26,929 nucleotides of DNA from Carex sylvatica (Eukaryota > Streptophyta > Magnoliopsida > Poales > Cyperaceae): positions 1-26,929 of the forward strand of contig CAXKVR010000816.1 of the NCBI GenBank assembly GCA_964058845.1. Reading direction: 5' to 3'. The position numbers and the translations under genes are program-made. The notes beneath the pieces were generated by a model. It had not been told where the DNA came from, did not search any database, and was given only the letters and a program-made list of their open reading frames with translations. Every line of letters starts with the position of its first letter. The first letter of the stretch is position 1. Positions 10,632-21,937 of the stretch are shown here, one piece after another.

Positions 10632-12267
10632 AAATGTAATTTTGTTATTTTTGAGGGGTTTATTTGCAAAATTTCAATTATAAATCAAAATCCTCCTTCT
10701 TCTTCTCATTTTACGGGAATTAAAAGAGATAGTTAGGTTAGCCGAAAGGAAAAAGAGAAAGAGAGAGAGAGAGAGAAATTGAGCGCGGAATCTGATCGAA
10801 CTGACCGGGAAATCGAGATTCGAGCTGAATTGACGATCCTTGATCGATTCTAAAGCTTCAATTTGGTATTTCTTTCTCTTTTGCAATTCCTTGAAAATCC
10901 TAAATTATTCGATTTGTCGTGATTTCGGTTGAAATTCGAATTAGGGTTTCAGTAATCGAGTTCTAGCTCGATTAGTTGTTAATTTGTGATAATTGATATG
11001 ATTTGTCTTCCTTTTCTCTTGGAAACCCTAATTCAAGTGATTTGTTAGATTTTTGATGAAATTTCGAATTCGAATTTGATTTGAAACATTATGACTCGAT
11101 AATCGACTTGACTTGTATTTAAATCGATTGAATGTCTTTTATTAATTCATCTATGCTTTATTAACATAGGCATAGACCCTATCGAGTACGATTCAGCGAA
11201 ATCGTCGGAAGTTCAGAATCTAGTGATAGCTGATTCTCTACGCATCTTACGTGATCAGGTGCGGGGGTTCACGGGATCTGTTTTGGGATTTATTTTTAAG
11301 AATTAAATAGTTACGTATAATGGCATGTTGAATTTCTAATTGCATGCATCATAGCATTATTGCATAGTTAAGTAAATGATATATCGGAATTGCTATATTT
11401 AGGATGATCTAGCATATTGGTATGGTTTTATCGATTTTACTGTTCCTTTGATTCTGATAATGGAATGAAACCACAGTACTGAATTGATATTGTTATATTA
11501 TATCATAGTTATTGCAAAGTCTAGAGTCGACGCTAGACTTTGCCTCAGGAACCATATGCGCATTTGGGGAATGACCCCACTGAACCCAGTACCGGTTGGG
11601 TAGGGGATACTGTTATTACATATATTATTGTGATTGTTGGAATACTGAACTGCGGTATAGTGATTGATGTGAAACTGTTACTGTATTGATAATCTTTGTT
11701 TCTGATCGAGTTACTTTATTGCTATCCGTGAAATTCTGATTGATATGCATGTTTAATTATAAACCAGAACCAATAGAACGGTTAAGCCGACAAAGATAGA
11801 TAACTGATTTCTATCTTTCCAACCTGACTTAGAGAGTTTGCATTTAGGTCCAAACATCCTGAATAATTCCGTTTTGATTTTTTTTTCCGAATGTGATAAT
11901 AGTAGAAGTTCACTTGAATTCCCTTTTAAAGTAATTGCATTTCATGATTTAACTGATTAATATACTAATGAATTGATTTAATTCTGATTTTGGATTTCTT
12001 ACAAATCCAGTAGCCCTATTTAAATTCTGCACTGAGAAACTGCGAATAAGTTTCTCACCCCTCTTCCCCCTCGTGGGTTTTTCAGGAAAGAAGGAATAGG
12101 ATTTCGAGATCGTGCGGCGAGGATAAGAAAGGAGAGGTATAGATATGCCTTAATTAATGATCGTTTTGTACTAGTTAAGTACTCAGATCATATTTTGTTG
12201 TGTATAACCTTTGAACCAGACCTTTGTAAAACTTATTTTAATTATGTAGTGTAAATGTTTAATTCGT

Positions 12268-12315
12268 TAAGTAGGAGGTGTTGTAAGTAGGAGGTGTTGT
12301 AAGTAGGATGTGTTT
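12268..12315 (+). repeat. Three tandem copies of a 16-bp unit in the LTR
   Basis: TAAGTAGGAGGTGTTG occurs at 12268-12283 and 12284-12299, with a diverged third copy at 12300-12315. The equivalent array in the 3' LTR is at 19339-19386. Equal copy number in both LTRs fits their recent common origin. Confidence 0.85.
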
Positions 12316-12482
12316 TAATTATCTGATTTTCATTAACTGCTTGTCTGAAAGATTTAAATTATCCGATAAAATTGGGATGAATATGAATCATCTCATCGTT
12401 CTTGCCTCGTGAGTATATAGAAAATATATATTCACGGCGTAACTGTCGCGCCCCCTGGTTCCGGGGTGTGACAGTTAATTGT

Positions 12483-12496
12483 TGGTATCAGAGCCA
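12483..12496 (+). promoter_or_regulatory. Primer-binding site for initiator tRNA-Met
   Basis: TGGTATCAGAGCCA, nine bases after the 5' LTR end, is the complement of the 3' end of plant initiator tRNA-Met including CCA. It is the usual minus-strand primer site in Ty3/gypsy elements. Confidence 0.92.
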
Positions 12497-12619
12497 AGTT
12501 TAGTTTTTAAACCCTAACCAGACATGATAGGATAAACGAGTGGGGTAAGTCTAGAGTTAGATTGGTAACGTTAAACTGCGTGAATTGAAATATTAACTTA
12601 TTGATTATTGAATAGTCAA

Positions 12620-15600
12620 ATGGAGAGAGATCTCGGAGAAATGTTAATTGCGGCCTATGAAAGAGGTCGTAGAGCGGAAAATCTGGAACGCGGACCAGCT
12701 CCTGTGGCTGGAGCAAATGGGGAGGAATTTCGACAATTATATGAAGCATTTATGCGTTTGGCACCCCCTCGGTTTGATGGGTCGAGGGGATATCCTGCTG
12801 CGGAAGAATGGATGGTGAGTCTGAAAGCAAAGTTCACCCTATGCCGAGTGCCAGAGGTGAACAAAGTGGAGTTGGCCGTACAATTGCTTGAAAAGTCTGG
12901 TAGGCATTGGTGGGAGGGAGTTAAAATGGAGTTTGAAGGGGGCGAAGGAGAGATTACCTGGGAATGGTTTGAACAGAAGTTTGGGGAGCAGTTCTTGAGT
13001 GATTTACATCGGGAGGCTTTGAGAAGCCAATTCCTGAACCTAAGACAGAATGAAAGGTCGGTAGAGGAGTACAACCGTTTGTTCTTTGACCTGTCCCGCT
13101 ATGCTCCAGATGTGAAAAGGGATCTTGATAGATACCGGAGGCAGTATTTGGACGGGTTGGACCCGAATATTGCACTAGCCATACATCATTCCACAGCTGC
13201 AGGAGTTCCAGCTCTTATGAGATGTGCAGAACAGACAGAGGTATATCTCAAGAGAAGTGCGCAACAAACCCTCTCCAGAAATGTGAAGCCTAAATTTGAT
13301 CAAAGGAGGCAAGCGAGTGGATCGGGGGTTAGACCTCAAGCCCCTAGATACCCTACAGGACAGATAGCGGTACCTCAGTTTACCCCGGGAGCTACTGGAC
13401 CTTGGTGCCGTATTTGCATGAAGCCACATACTGAATCTGAGTGTCGCCGCCTCAATCAGACTTGTCTCCGTTGTGGCAGCAAGAATCATTGGATCAAGGA
13501 TTGCCCAAATAATTTTTCGGGTACACCCGGGAGCAGTGGCAGTGGTGGTTATAGAGGTCCCCAGGGGCGAGGACGTGGAGGCATACCTTCGCTACGAGGT
13601 CGGGGCCCTACACCACAGTTGAGGGAAGGCCGGGCAGGAGGACGAGCCAGTGTTCACGCGGTAGAGGCAATAGAGCTACCGAATGCAGGAGACGAGTTGA
13701 TTCCTATTTCTACTCAGACTGATTTGCTAGCAGGTACTATTTCTATTTCGGGACACCTTGCATATGTGTTGATTGATACGGGTTGTAGCAATTCGATCAT
13801 ATCTAGTACGTTAGTGGAGAAGTGTGGATGGTTAACGGAGTCGAGTGGGAGAGTATTGGATGTTCATACCCCTCTCGGTTCAACTACCCAAATTGCGAGG
13901 ACATGCCGAAACCTGAAAGTGAGAGTAGATGGAAGGGATTTTCTAGCCGAAATGTTGGTCATGGACATTTCTGAGTATGATGCATTGTTGGGTTTGGATT
14001 GGTTAACTCAACACCTAGCTACGATTGATTGTTTGAGCCGTACTGTTCAGTTCGCATTGTCAAGTGGTGCTACATGTGCATTAAAGTGTAGAGGATTAAA
14101 AGAGGTGGTACCGTATATTTCAGCAATAGAGACAAGGCACTTAATTGAGTCGGGGTGTACAGCATATTTAGTGAGGGTTATGAGTACTGCTACTGAAATT
14201 CCAGAAATATCTAACATTCCGATTGTTTCGGAATACGTTGATGTCTTTCCTGATGAGATTTCAGGATTACCCCCGGAGCGAGAAATTGAGTTTAACATTA
14301 ATTTGATACCTGGCACAATTCCGATTTCGAAGGCTCCTTATCGGATGGCTCCGGCTGAGCTAAAAGAATTGAAGGTGCAATTAGAAGAAATGTTGGAGAA
14401 AGGCTTTATTCGACCAAGTACTTCTCCATGGGGCGCACCAGTGTTGTTTGTAAGAAAGAAGGATGGAACTCTGCGGTTGTGCATAGATTACCGGGAGTTG
14501 AATAAGGTGACTGTGAAGAACAAGTATCCATTGCCTAGGATTGATGATCTTTTTGATCAGCTACAAGGATCGTCGGTCTATTCCAAGATCGATTTAAGAA
14601 CGGGTTATCACCAGTTGCGTATATGTCCAAGTGACGTGGAGAAGACGGCTTTCCGTACTCGGTACGGGCACTACGAATACCTAGTCATGCCATTCGGATT
14701 GACAAATGCACCGGCAGCTTTTATGGATCTCATGCAGCGTGTGTTTAGAGATTTGTTGGATTCAAGTGTGGTGGTCTTCATCGACGATATATTGATCTAT
14801 TCGCGTTCATATGAGGAGCATGCGGCACATCTTAAAGTGGTGTTACAAAGACTACGAGATCATCGGCTTTATGCCAAACTTTCAAAGTGCGAATTCTGGA
14901 TGGACAAGGTGGCATTTTTGGGCCATATAGTTTCGGGTGAAGGCTTGGCGGTAGATCCTGAGAAGATCCGAGCAGTAACTGAATGGAAGAGACCAACAAC
15001 TGTTACAGAGATTCGTAGCTTTCTCGGCTTAGCTGGGTACTATCGAAGGTTTGTAGCTGGATTCTCACAATTAGCCCGCCCTCTTACGGAGTTGCTACAT
15101 AAAGGTGTTAAGTTCGATTGGGGTGAAAAACAAGAAAGAAGTTTTGAGGAGTTAAAGAGTCGGCTAGTGTCAGCTCCGATTCTTACAATGCCAATAACTG
15201 GAAAGGACTACACGGTGTTTACAGATGCATCCCGTACGGGTTTGGGTTGCGTTTTGATGCAAGGTGAGCAAGTTATTGCCTACGCTTCTCGACAGTTACG
15301 GCCACATGAACAGAACTATCCGACTCATGACTTGGAGCTAGCAGCGGTGATCTTTGCGCTCAAAATTTGGCGGCATTACTTGTATGGTGTGAAGTGCCAG
15401 ATTTTCACGGATCATAAAAGCTTAAAGTATGTCTTTACTCAGAAGGAACTGAACTTGAGACAACGAAGGTGGCTGGAGTTAATGAAGGATTACGATCTCG
15501 ATATTCAGTATCATGCAGGCAAAGCTAATGCGGTAGCAGATGCGTTAAGTAGGAAGAATCAGGTTAACTTGGCAAGCGTGATTTCAAGTGAAGTGCAGTT

Positions 15601-17191
15601 GATTGAAGAAATGAGAAGGATGAATTTACATGTTGGAGCATCGCACGAATTGGCAAAGTCAGTTGCAACTCGCTTACTCGAGGTAGAAGCGGGTATGAAT
15701 AAATCGGCCTGTATGTCCATTATTTCTGCTGCTATTGAGGTGAGACCGGAGTTACATGACCGTATACGGGTAGCGCAGCACGAAGATCAGAAATGTCAGA
15801 AATTTCGAGAACATGTAGAATCGGACCGAGACACTTCATTTAGACTTGATGACGAGGGTATCTTGCGGTTTGGCAACCGCATATGCATTCCTGAAGATTC
15901 AGACTTGAAGACCCTAGTTCTATCCGAAGCACATGATTCAGGATACACGATCCATCCTGGCGAAGTTAAAATGTATCAAACTCTGAAGCGATATTTCTGG
16001 TGGCCGAACATGAAAAGGGATGTGACAAGGTACGTTGAGAAATGTCAAGTCTGTCAGCAAGTGAAGGCTGATCGACGAAAGGCAGCTGGGTTACTTCAAC
16101 CGCTGAATAAGAAGAGAGGTAAGTTTGAAGTTATTGCAATGGATTTTGTATCTGGTTTTCCGAGGACAGTGGGTCGACACGATACCATATGGGTTATTGT
16201 GGATACATTGACGAAGGTGGCACATTTTATTCCACTCGGACCTGATACATCGGGTCGAACGTTAGCCAACTTGTTTCTGAAATTTTTCGTTAAATATCAT
16301 GGATGTCCAAGAGAAATTATATCTGATCGAGATACCAGGTTCACTTCGCATTTTTGGAAAAGTTTTCAAGAGAATATGGGTACGAAGCTGAGATTCAGCA
16401 CCGCACATCATCCGCAGACTGATGGACAGTCAGAAAGAACAATCCAGACATTGGAAGACATGCTTCGAGCGTGTGCTTTGAGCTTTCGAGGATCTTGGCT
16501 CGACCATTTGCATTTGGTTGAATTTGCATACAACAACAGTTATCACTCAAGTATCGGGATGCCACCATTAGAAGCGCTTACTGGAGAGATTTGTCGTACA
16601 CCGTTGTGGTGGGGTCCGGCGGGTACTCATCCGTCCACAGGACCAGAATTGATACAAGAAGCGGCAGAGAAGACACAGGTTATCTTGAGCCGACTCAAAT
16701 CAGCTCAAGATCGACAAAAGAGATATGCTGATGTACATCGAAGACCTTTAGAGTTTCAAGAAGGTGATCATGTGTGGCTCCGAGTATCTCCGGTTAGAGG
16801 AGTACATCGGTTTGGAGTATCGGGTAAGCTAAGTCCACGGTATATCGGTCCCTTTCAGATTCTGAATCGAGTAGGACTTGTAGCTTACGAGCTTGCATTG
16901 CCTCCAGTCTTGGACCGGGTACACCCGGTGTTTCATGTGTCACAACTCCGAAAATATGTACGAGATCCTTCTCACTGCATCGATCATTCTGACTTATACC
17001 TTAATGAGAATTTGGCCTATAAAGAAGAACCAATGCGAATACTTGATAGAAAAGAGCAAAGGTTAAGAAATCGAACGATTAGACTTGTTTTAGTACAATG
17101 GGGTCGACACTTGGAAAAAGAGGCAACATGGGAACTCGAAACGAGAATTCGCGAGCAATATCCTGAGTTATTCGACAGTTCAGGTACGTAG
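12620..17191 (+). CDS. Gag-pol polyprotein of the Ty3/gypsy element
   Basis: A single frame of 1,523 codons with no stop or frameshift. The first ATG in frame is 12620. Order: gag (capsid-like segment about 45-240); zinc knuckles at C263 (an odd CX2CX3HX4C) and C282-C285-H290-C295 (canonical CCHC); aspartic protease with DTG at 386-388; reverse transcriptase with FIDD at 720-723; RNase H with D869, E906, D931 and D974; integrase with H1105, H1112, C1142 and C1145, then D1175, D1236 and E1272 (35 residues between the last two, the canonical DD35E). A GPF segment follows, and a chromodomain-like tail (about 1489-1523, [10 protein letters not shown]). All catalytic residues are present. Known role: the products form the particle, copy the RNA and integrate the cDNA; a C-terminal chromodomain can steer integration toward particular chromatin. 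Confidence 0.97.
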   Translation: MERDLGEMLIAAYERGRRAENLERGPAPVAGANGEEFRQLYEAFMRLAPPRFDGSRGYPAAEEWMVSLKAKFTLCRVPEVNKVELAVQLLEKSGRHWWEGVKMEFEGGEGEITWEWFEQKFGEQFLSDLHREALRSQFLNLRQNERSVEEYNRLFFDLSRYAPDVKRDLDRYRRQYLDGLDPNIALAIHHSTAAGVPALMRCAEQTEVYLKRSAQQTLSRNVKPKFDQRRQASGSGVRPQAPRYPTGQIAVPQFTPGATGPWCRICMKPHTESECRRLNQTCLRCGSKNHWIKDCPNNFSGTPGSSGSGGYRGPQGRGRGGIPSLRGRGPTPQLREGRAGGRASVHAVEAIELPNAGDELIPISTQTDLLAGTISISGHLAYVLIDTGCSNSIISSTLVEKCGWLTESSGRVLDVHTPLGSTTQIARTCRNLKVRVDGRDFLAEMLVMDISEYDALLGLDWLTQHLATIDCLSRTVQFALSSGATCALKCRGLKEVVPYISAIETRHLIESGCTAYLVRVMSTATEIPEISNIPIVSEYVDVFPDEISGLPPEREIEFNINLIPGTIPISKAPYRMAPAELKELKVQLEEMLEKGFIRPSTSPWGAPVLFVRKKDGTLRLCIDYRELNKVTVKNKYPLPRIDDLFDQLQGSSVYSKIDLRTGYHQLRICPSDVEKTAFRTRYGHYEYLVMPFGLTNAPAAFMDLMQRVFRDLLDSSVVVFIDDILIYSRSYEEHAAHLKVVLQRLRDHRLYAKLSKCEFWMDKVAFLGHIVSGEGLAVDPEKIRAVTEWKRPTTVTEIRSFLGLAGYYRRFVAGFSQLARPLTELLHKGVKFDWGEKQERSFEELKSRLVSAPILTMPITGKDYTVFTDASRTGLGCVLMQGEQVIAYASRQLRPHEQNYPTHDLELAAVIFALKIWRHYLYGVKCQIFTDHKSLKYVFTQKELNLRQRRWLELMKDYDLDIQYHAGKANAVADALSRKNQVNLASVISSEVQLIEEMRRMNLHVGASHELAKSVATRLLEVEAGMNKSACMSIISAAIEVRPELHDRIRVAQHEDQKCQKFREHVESDRDTSFRLDDEGILRFGNRICIPEDSDLKTLVLSEAHDSGYTIHPGEVKMYQTLKRYFWWPNMKRDVTRYVEKCQVCQQVKADRRKAAGLLQPLNKKRGKFEVIAMDFVSGFPRTVGRHDTIWVIVDTLTKVAHFIPLGPDTSGRTLANLFLKFFVKYHGCPREIISDRDTRFTSHFWKSFQENMGTKLRFSTAHHPQTDGQSERTIQTLEDMLRACALSFRGSWLDHLHLVEFAYNNSYHSSIGMPPLEALTGEICRTPLWWGPAGTHPSTGPELIQEAAEKTQVILSRLKSAQDRQKRYADVHRRPLEFQEGDHVWLRVSPVRGVHRFGVSGKLSPRYIGPFQILNRVGLVAYELALPPVLDRVHPVFHVSQLRKYVRDPSHCIDHSDLYLNENLAYKEEPMRILDRKEQRLRNRTIRLVLVQWGRHLEKEATWELETRIREQYPELFDSSGT

Positions 17192-17224
17192 TTAAGTTCA
17201 AAGGATTGAACTTTATTTTTAAGT

Positions 17225-17234
17225 GAGGGAGAAA
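17225..17234 (+). promoter_or_regulatory. Polypurine tract
   Basis: GAGGGAGAAA lies directly against the 3' LTR start (TGTAACG at 17235). It is the expected plus-strand priming site for reverse transcription. Confidence 0.85.
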
Positions 17235-19544
17235 TGTAACGTAGTGAAACTTTTAAAATAATAAGATTTTAAAAGATTAAAGTAAATATAGTTTAGAAAT
17301 TAAAAATCTAATGCGTGGAAATATTTTTATACTGACTGATTGAGTTAAGGCGTCGAAAATTGAATTATAATATAGAAAAATGGTCCAGTGCGGATGGATG
17401 ACCCGCACTGCGGGTGGCTTCACCCGCACTGGGACAAGTTCCTTAATAAACGGCTGAAAAATCTCTGGGTGCGGATGGTGGTGCGGATGGGCACACGCAC
17501 TGCGGGTGAGTTCTGTACTCTTCTGAAAATTTCGCTAAGTACTGAATGCGGATGGGAGCATCCGCACTGGCCTCAGTGCGTCCGCACTAGGCTCGGACTT
17601 TTTCTTCTGCGCAGTGAATGCGGCTGGGTGATCCGCAGTGCGGATGGAGAGACCGCAGTGCGGATGGAGAGGATCCGCAGTGCGGATGAATGATCCGCAC
17701 TGAAATGTAATTTTGTTATTTTTGAGGGGTTTATTTGCAAAATTTCAATTATAAATCAAAATCCTCCTTCTTCTTCTCATTTTACGGGAATTAAAAGAGA
17801 TAGTTAGGTTAGCCGAAAGGAAAAAGAGAAAGAGAGAGAGAGAGAGAAATTGAGCGCGGAATCTGATCGAACTGACCGGGAAATCGAGATTCGAGCTGAA
17901 TTGACGATCCTTGATCGATTCTAAAGCTTCAATTTGGTATTTCTTTCTCTTTTGCAATTCCTTGAAAATCCTAAATTATTCGATTTGTCGTGATTTCGGT
18001 TGAAATTCGAATTAGGGTTTCAGTAATCGAGTTCTAGCTCGATTAGTTGTTAATTTGTGATAATTGATATGATTTGTCTTCCTTTTCTCTTGGAAACCCT
18101 AATTCAAGTGATTTGTTAGATTTTTGATGAAATTTCGAATTCGAATTTGATTTGAAACATTATGACTCGATAATCGACTTGACTTGTATTTAAATCGATT
18201 GAATGTCTTTTATTAATTCATCTATGCTTTATTAACATAGGCATAGACCCTATCGAGTACGATTCAGCGAAATCGTCGGAAGTTCAGAATCTAGTGATAG
18301 CTGATTCTCTACGCATCTTACGTGATCAGGTGCGGGGGTTCACGGGATCTGTTTTGGGATTTATTTTTAAGAATTAAATAGTTACGTATAATGGCATGTT
18401 GAATTTCTAATTGCATGCATCATAGCATTATTGCATAGTTAAGTAAATGATATATCGGAATTGCTATATTTAGGATGATCTAGCATATTGGTATGGTTTT
18501 ATCGATTTTACTGTTCCTTTGATTCTGATAATGGAATGAAACCACAGTACTGAATTGATATTGTTATATTATATCATAGTTATTGCAAAGTCTAGAGTCG
18601 ACGCTAGACTTTGCCTCAGGAACCATATGCGCATTTGGGGAATGACCCCACTGAACCCAGTACCGGTTGGGTAGGGGATACTGTTATTACATATATTATT
18701 GTGATTGTTGGAATACTGAACTGCGGTATAGTGATTGATGTGAAACTGTTACTGTATTGATAATCTTTGTTTCTGATCGAGTTACTTTATTGCTATCCGT
18801 GAAATTCTGATTGATATGCATGTTTAATTATAAACCAGAACCAATAGAACGGTTAAGCCGACAAAGATAGATAACTGATTTCTATCTTTCCAACCTGACT
18901 TAGAGAGTTTGCATTTAGGTCCAAACATCCTGAATAATTCCGTTTTGATTTTTTTTTCCGAATGTGATAATAGTAGAAGTTCACTTGAATTCCCTTTTAA
19001 AGTAATTGCATTTCATGATTTAACTGATTAATATACTAATGAATTGATTTAATTCTGATTTTGGATTTCTTACAAATCCAGTAGCCCTATTTAAATTCTG
19101 CACTGAGAAACTGCGAATAAGTTTCTCACCCCTCTTCCCCCTCGTGGGTTTTTCAGGAAAGAAGGAATAGGATTTCGAGATCGTGCGGCGAGGATAAGAA
19201 AGGAGAGGTATAGATATGCCTTAATTAATGATCGTTTTGTACTAGTTAAGTACTCAGATCATATTTTGTTGTGTATAACCTTTGAACCAGACCTTTGTAA
19301 AACTTATTTTAATTATGTAGTGTAAATGTTTAATTCGTTAAGTAGGAGGTGTTGTAAGTAGGAGGTGTTGTAAGTAGGATGTGTTTTAATTATCTGATTT
19401 TCATTAACTGCTTGTCTGAAAGATTTAAATTATCCGATAAAATTGGGATGAATATGAATCATCTCATCGTTCTTGCCTCGTGAGTATATAGAAAATATAT
19501 ATTCACGGCGTAACTGTCGCGCCCCCTGGTTCCGGGGTGTGACA
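17235..19544 (+). repeat. 3' LTR (2,310 bp)
   Basis: Offset from the 5' LTR by exactly 7,071 bp over its whole length. I compared the two copies line by line and found no substitution or indel. It carries the same GC-rich repeat block (17387-17702), 16-bp tandem array and terminal hairpin (19515-19544). Confidence 0.96.
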
Positions 19545-19549
19545 CCTTT
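19545..19549. repeat. Right 5-bp target duplication of the LTR retrotransposon
   Basis: CCTTT, identical to 10159-10163. Removing the element and one copy rejoins hAT sequence as AAACCCTTTGATGCC. Confidence 0.93.
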
Positions 19550-19849
19550 GATGCCATGAGTAGAGTGGATGATGCTTCAAATTTAGTGGCGAATGATGTC
19601 TTAGTGTTCTTTATTGCAAAACTATAGTATTTTGTGCATAAAGTGATACAGTTTATCTATACTAGTTTTTATTATTTTGGTGCAAAAAAATGTTATATTT
19701 TGTGCATCGATAGTGGTATAATTAATTGCACTGTCATTTTATAAATCAAAAGTCTTGTATGCATGCTAAGATGGTAGCTTCTTATATTTCAATTTGGTTA
19801 ATTAGTATTTGTATTTTAAAGTTTATATGACTCGATTATTCGACAATTA
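19550..19849 (+). other. Remainder of the hAT element 3' to the nested insertion
   Basis: It continues the hAT sequence interrupted at 10163. If the upstream splice sites are right, the transposase frame stops within the first 15 bases here (CCATGA). Otherwise this is 3' UTR. The rest is AT-rich with no gene. Confidence 0.55.
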
Positions 19850-20016
19850 TTCGAATCCGTATCCGTAGATTATCCGCTCCGTATCCGTATCCGTTTAAGT
19901 CGGATTTGGTTTTAAATTTTGATATCCGTTTACTATCCGTATCCGTATCCGTATCCACTCATTATCCGACGGATGCGGATATGGTATCAACATTATCCGC
20001 TCCGTTTTCACCCCTA
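19850..20016. repeat. Right hAT terminus: subterminal TATCCG array plus inverted repeat
   Basis: About a dozen copies of TATCCG or close variants, several in tandem as ATCCGTATCCGTATCCG (around 19855, 19881 and 19937), precede the terminal inverted repeat at 19992-20016. The left end holds the same units mostly in the opposite orientation. This is typical hAT subterminal architecture. Confidence 0.8.
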
Positions 20017-20024
20017 TGTAGATC
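20017..20024. repeat. Right 8-bp target site duplication of the hAT element
   Basis: TGTAGATC, identical to 6794-6801. Confidence 0.92.
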
Positions 20025-20628
20025 ATATCCAATGGTTTTATGTTGAATTTTAAGTTTTTTTTTTAATTTTAAATTTTGAGTTATTAAAATTAAAAAAAAA
20101 AAGTTACAAAAAATAAAAGCATTTGAACCTTTCTCTACTTTTATTATTGTGTTGTTGTTTTCATCTATAAAAAAAATGCAATTATGGCATGTTTCAGCGT
20201 GAAAAAACACTATATATATATAAATATCTTGAATTCTTGATTGAAGAAATTCAAATTAGAAGTAAAAAATTTCTATCAATCCAATATGGAGACACTTTCC
20301 TGATATAAGTTATTGCAAGTAGGAGCAGGTTGTCACGTTGACACTTTGACGCCATTTTGTCAGTATCTCAGTTTAAAAACTTGCAATCACCGCCTCCAGG
20401 ACCAGCAGCACAAAGGCATGCATGCACCAACCAAACCTAACATTGGATATGATACTTTATAAATGCATTATTTAAAAGGCGCCCAACTACAAGAGAGACA
20501 ATGAAAAAGCAGTTTTGATATCAAAGTAACGCTACACAACAATAGCAACTATATATATAACAAACAAGAACGCTGAAAAGAACTTCAATTATCAAGCTAA
20601 CCCTTGTGGTTTGAAAAATACATACACA
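20025..20628. other. Intergenic DNA, no gene seen
   Basis: AT-rich. A poly-T/poly-A hairpin lies at about 20053-20102. A TTTATAAATG stretch near 20458 resembles a TATA box but has no gene after it. Confidence 0.5.
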
Positions 20629-20790
20629 GGAGAACTAGTCTTTGGTCTAGTGGCAAAGACACATGGTCTCTATGTGAGATATCATGAATTCAAAATCCGG
20701 ATAGAGGAAATTATTTGTTATAATAACAAAGGTATTAAATAGTTAGATGGCTTGACCTTCAGCTTTTACTAAAAAATATATATGTATATA
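20629..20790 (+). mobile_element. Probable tRNA-derived SINE remnant
   Basis: TGGTCTAGTGG (20643-20653) fits the RNA polymerase III A-box consensus. About 33 bp further on, AATTCAAAATCC (about 20687-20698) is a degraded B box. The spacing and the tRNA-like text between them match the head of plant SINEs. An AT-rich tail with TA repeats follows from about 20770. The ends are uncertain and no target duplication was found. Confidence 0.5.
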
Positions 20791-21541
20791 TATATATACA
20801 CAGAAAATTAATTGATGTCAGCCAATTTCAAACGCTAGTTGACTCCTCCTGAACAAAGAAAAGGTAAATTATAGTGCGTTACTTAACTTGTTCATAACGA
20901 AATGAAATATAAAATGTCAACCGTGGAATTAATATATTTTGTCAACACAGAAAATATTCAAGTAATATGGGCATGTTAAACAGCAATTTTAACTCCGTGC
21001 AATTTGGATAATTTTGTAAAATTATGTGGAGTTAACATCAATTTGGAACAATCAAGAGGAATATTCATGTCTCAGTTCAAATATAATCAAGTGAATTTAT
21101 AAATTTATTTGCATGTCAATATGTTGTATTTAAGTATAATTTATAAGCGTCAATCTAAAAATGCTAAAATATAAGTATATTTAAATTTCATCTTTTATAT
21201 GGAAGATGTCTCCAAATATATATTGTTAACCTTGAAATATATAAGCGTCAACTGAAAAGTCACCCTAATTCCTGTCAAAATTAGAATTTTAAATGTCGTC
21301 TTATTAGAATAAAATAGAAACGATACTAAAACGATTGCATCAATAGTCCTGTTTTCGGGAATTGTATGAATGTATTTTCTAAAGTTTATTCTTTAATTAT
21401 TTTTGTACATAACCTGTTTCTTATTTCTAGTATTGTTCTTAGATGTTATTTTCCAATTCCTTATTTTTACGTAAAAACCGCCAATCTTCCCATTTTAAGG
21501 AATCCGTATCTCCTCAGGTACATGAGGTACAATGAAAAAAA

Positions 21542-21579
21542 AACGGTCTAGAGTTCAAAGAACGGTCTAGAGTTCAAAG
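21542..21579. repeat. 19-bp perfect tandem duplication
   Basis: AACGGTCTAGAGTTCAAAG occurs twice back to back (21542-21560 and 21561-21579). A diverged relative, GTTAGAGTTAAAAGAACGGT, lies about 50 bp downstream. Confidence 0.85.
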
Positions 21580-21928
21580 AAATTCGGTGGCTATTGTAGA
21601 TATAGGGGGTCTGTTTTGAGATTTGTGTTAGAGTTAAAAGAACGGTACGAATTTTCTAATTATATCTGAGATTTGTATTACTGATATGCAAAGATGTCTT
21701 ATGTAAAAATTTAAATTTTTATCTCATGCTAATAAAAAAAAATCAGCTCTCTTTTTATTATTTATGCGAACCCTTAGACCTTAGTTCATGCAAAAGAAAC
21801 CCTTTATATCATGCTCTTAGAACATTATAATCTGTAAAAGAACATTCTAATCTTGTTATCATACACCAGTTTATTAGTTGTTTTAGAGTCAACGCAAAAA
21901 TATATATCTTGATATCAAGTGATTAAGA

Positions 21929-21937
21929 CAATCATTG
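21929..21937. promoter_or_regulatory. CAATCATTG, match to the HD-Zip II binding consensus
   Basis: The pseudopalindrome CAAT(C/G)ATTG is the known in vitro site for HD-Zip II dimers. It lies 3.4 kb upstream of the HD-Zip start codon now, and would be about 1.26 kb away without the Mutator-like insertion. One such site in this much AT-rich DNA can occur by chance. Confidence 0.3.

Larger units (their letters stand above)
10164..12473 (+). repeat. 5' LTR (2,310 bp)
   Basis: Starts TGTAACG and ends GTGTGACA. It contains a GC-rich cluster of inverted short repeats (10316-10631), a GA microsatellite (about 10757-10774), a three-copy 16-bp tandem repeat (12268-12315) and a terminal hairpin (12444-12473). 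A TATAAATC-like segment at about 10680 is a possible promoter core and would place the cap site near 10710. That assignment is inferred. The LTR matches the 3' copy throughout. Confidence 0.96.
10164..19544 (+). mobile_element. Intact Ty3/gypsy LTR retrotransposon (chromovirus, Tekay/Del-like)
   Basis: Seen: two 2,310-bp LTRs beginning TG and ending CA, a 5-bp target duplication, a primer-binding site for initiator tRNA-Met, one uninterrupted gag-pol frame, and a polypurine tract next to the 3' LTR. The total is 9,381 bp. Domain order is gag, protease, reverse transcriptase, RNase H, integrase, which defines Ty3/gypsy. Inferred: the clade is Tekay/Del, from the C-terminal chromodomain-like segment, the fused gag-pol and the long LTRs. 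A line-by-line comparison of the LTRs found no difference and no indel, so insertion is recent and the copy may still be competent. It sits in sense orientation inside the hAT. Confidence 0.96.
6802..20016 (+). mobile_element. hAT superfamily DNA transposon, interrupted by an LTR retrotransposon
   Basis: Seen: the left end TAGGGCTGAAAACGGAG and the right end read in reverse, TAGGGGTGAAAACGGAG, form 25-26 bp terminal inverted repeats with one mismatch and one 1-bp indel. They are flanked by identical 8-bp direct repeats. Between them is a BED-finger/hAT-dimerisation transposase gene. Total span is 13,215 bp; without the nested retrotransposon (9,381 bp) and its extra 5-bp duplication the element is about 3.83 kb, normal for an autonomous plant hAT. 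Both subterminal regions are rich in ATCCG/CGGAT units, as expected for transposase binding sites. The transposase is disabled, so mobility would need help from another copy. The intact retrotransposon inserted later. Confidence 0.93.

Noticed and set aside
10674..10886. 70-codon minus-strand frame in the LTR, repeated at 17745-17957
   Set aside because: It reads through GA/TC-rich leader sequence and has Ser/Leu/Phe low-complexity character.
12608..12619. Start of gag-pol at TTG 12608
   Set aside because: The first ATG in frame is 12620, and a TTG start is unlikely for a eukaryotic message.
12655..14316. Minus-strand frames opposite gag-pol
   Set aside because: They are shadows of the long coding frame, with no independent motifs or promoter signals.
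19850..20010. TATCCG repeats considered as a telomere-like or CRISPR-like array
   Set aside because: The units are irregular, in both orientations, lie at a hAT terminus, and match subterminal transposase sites. There are no regular spacers.
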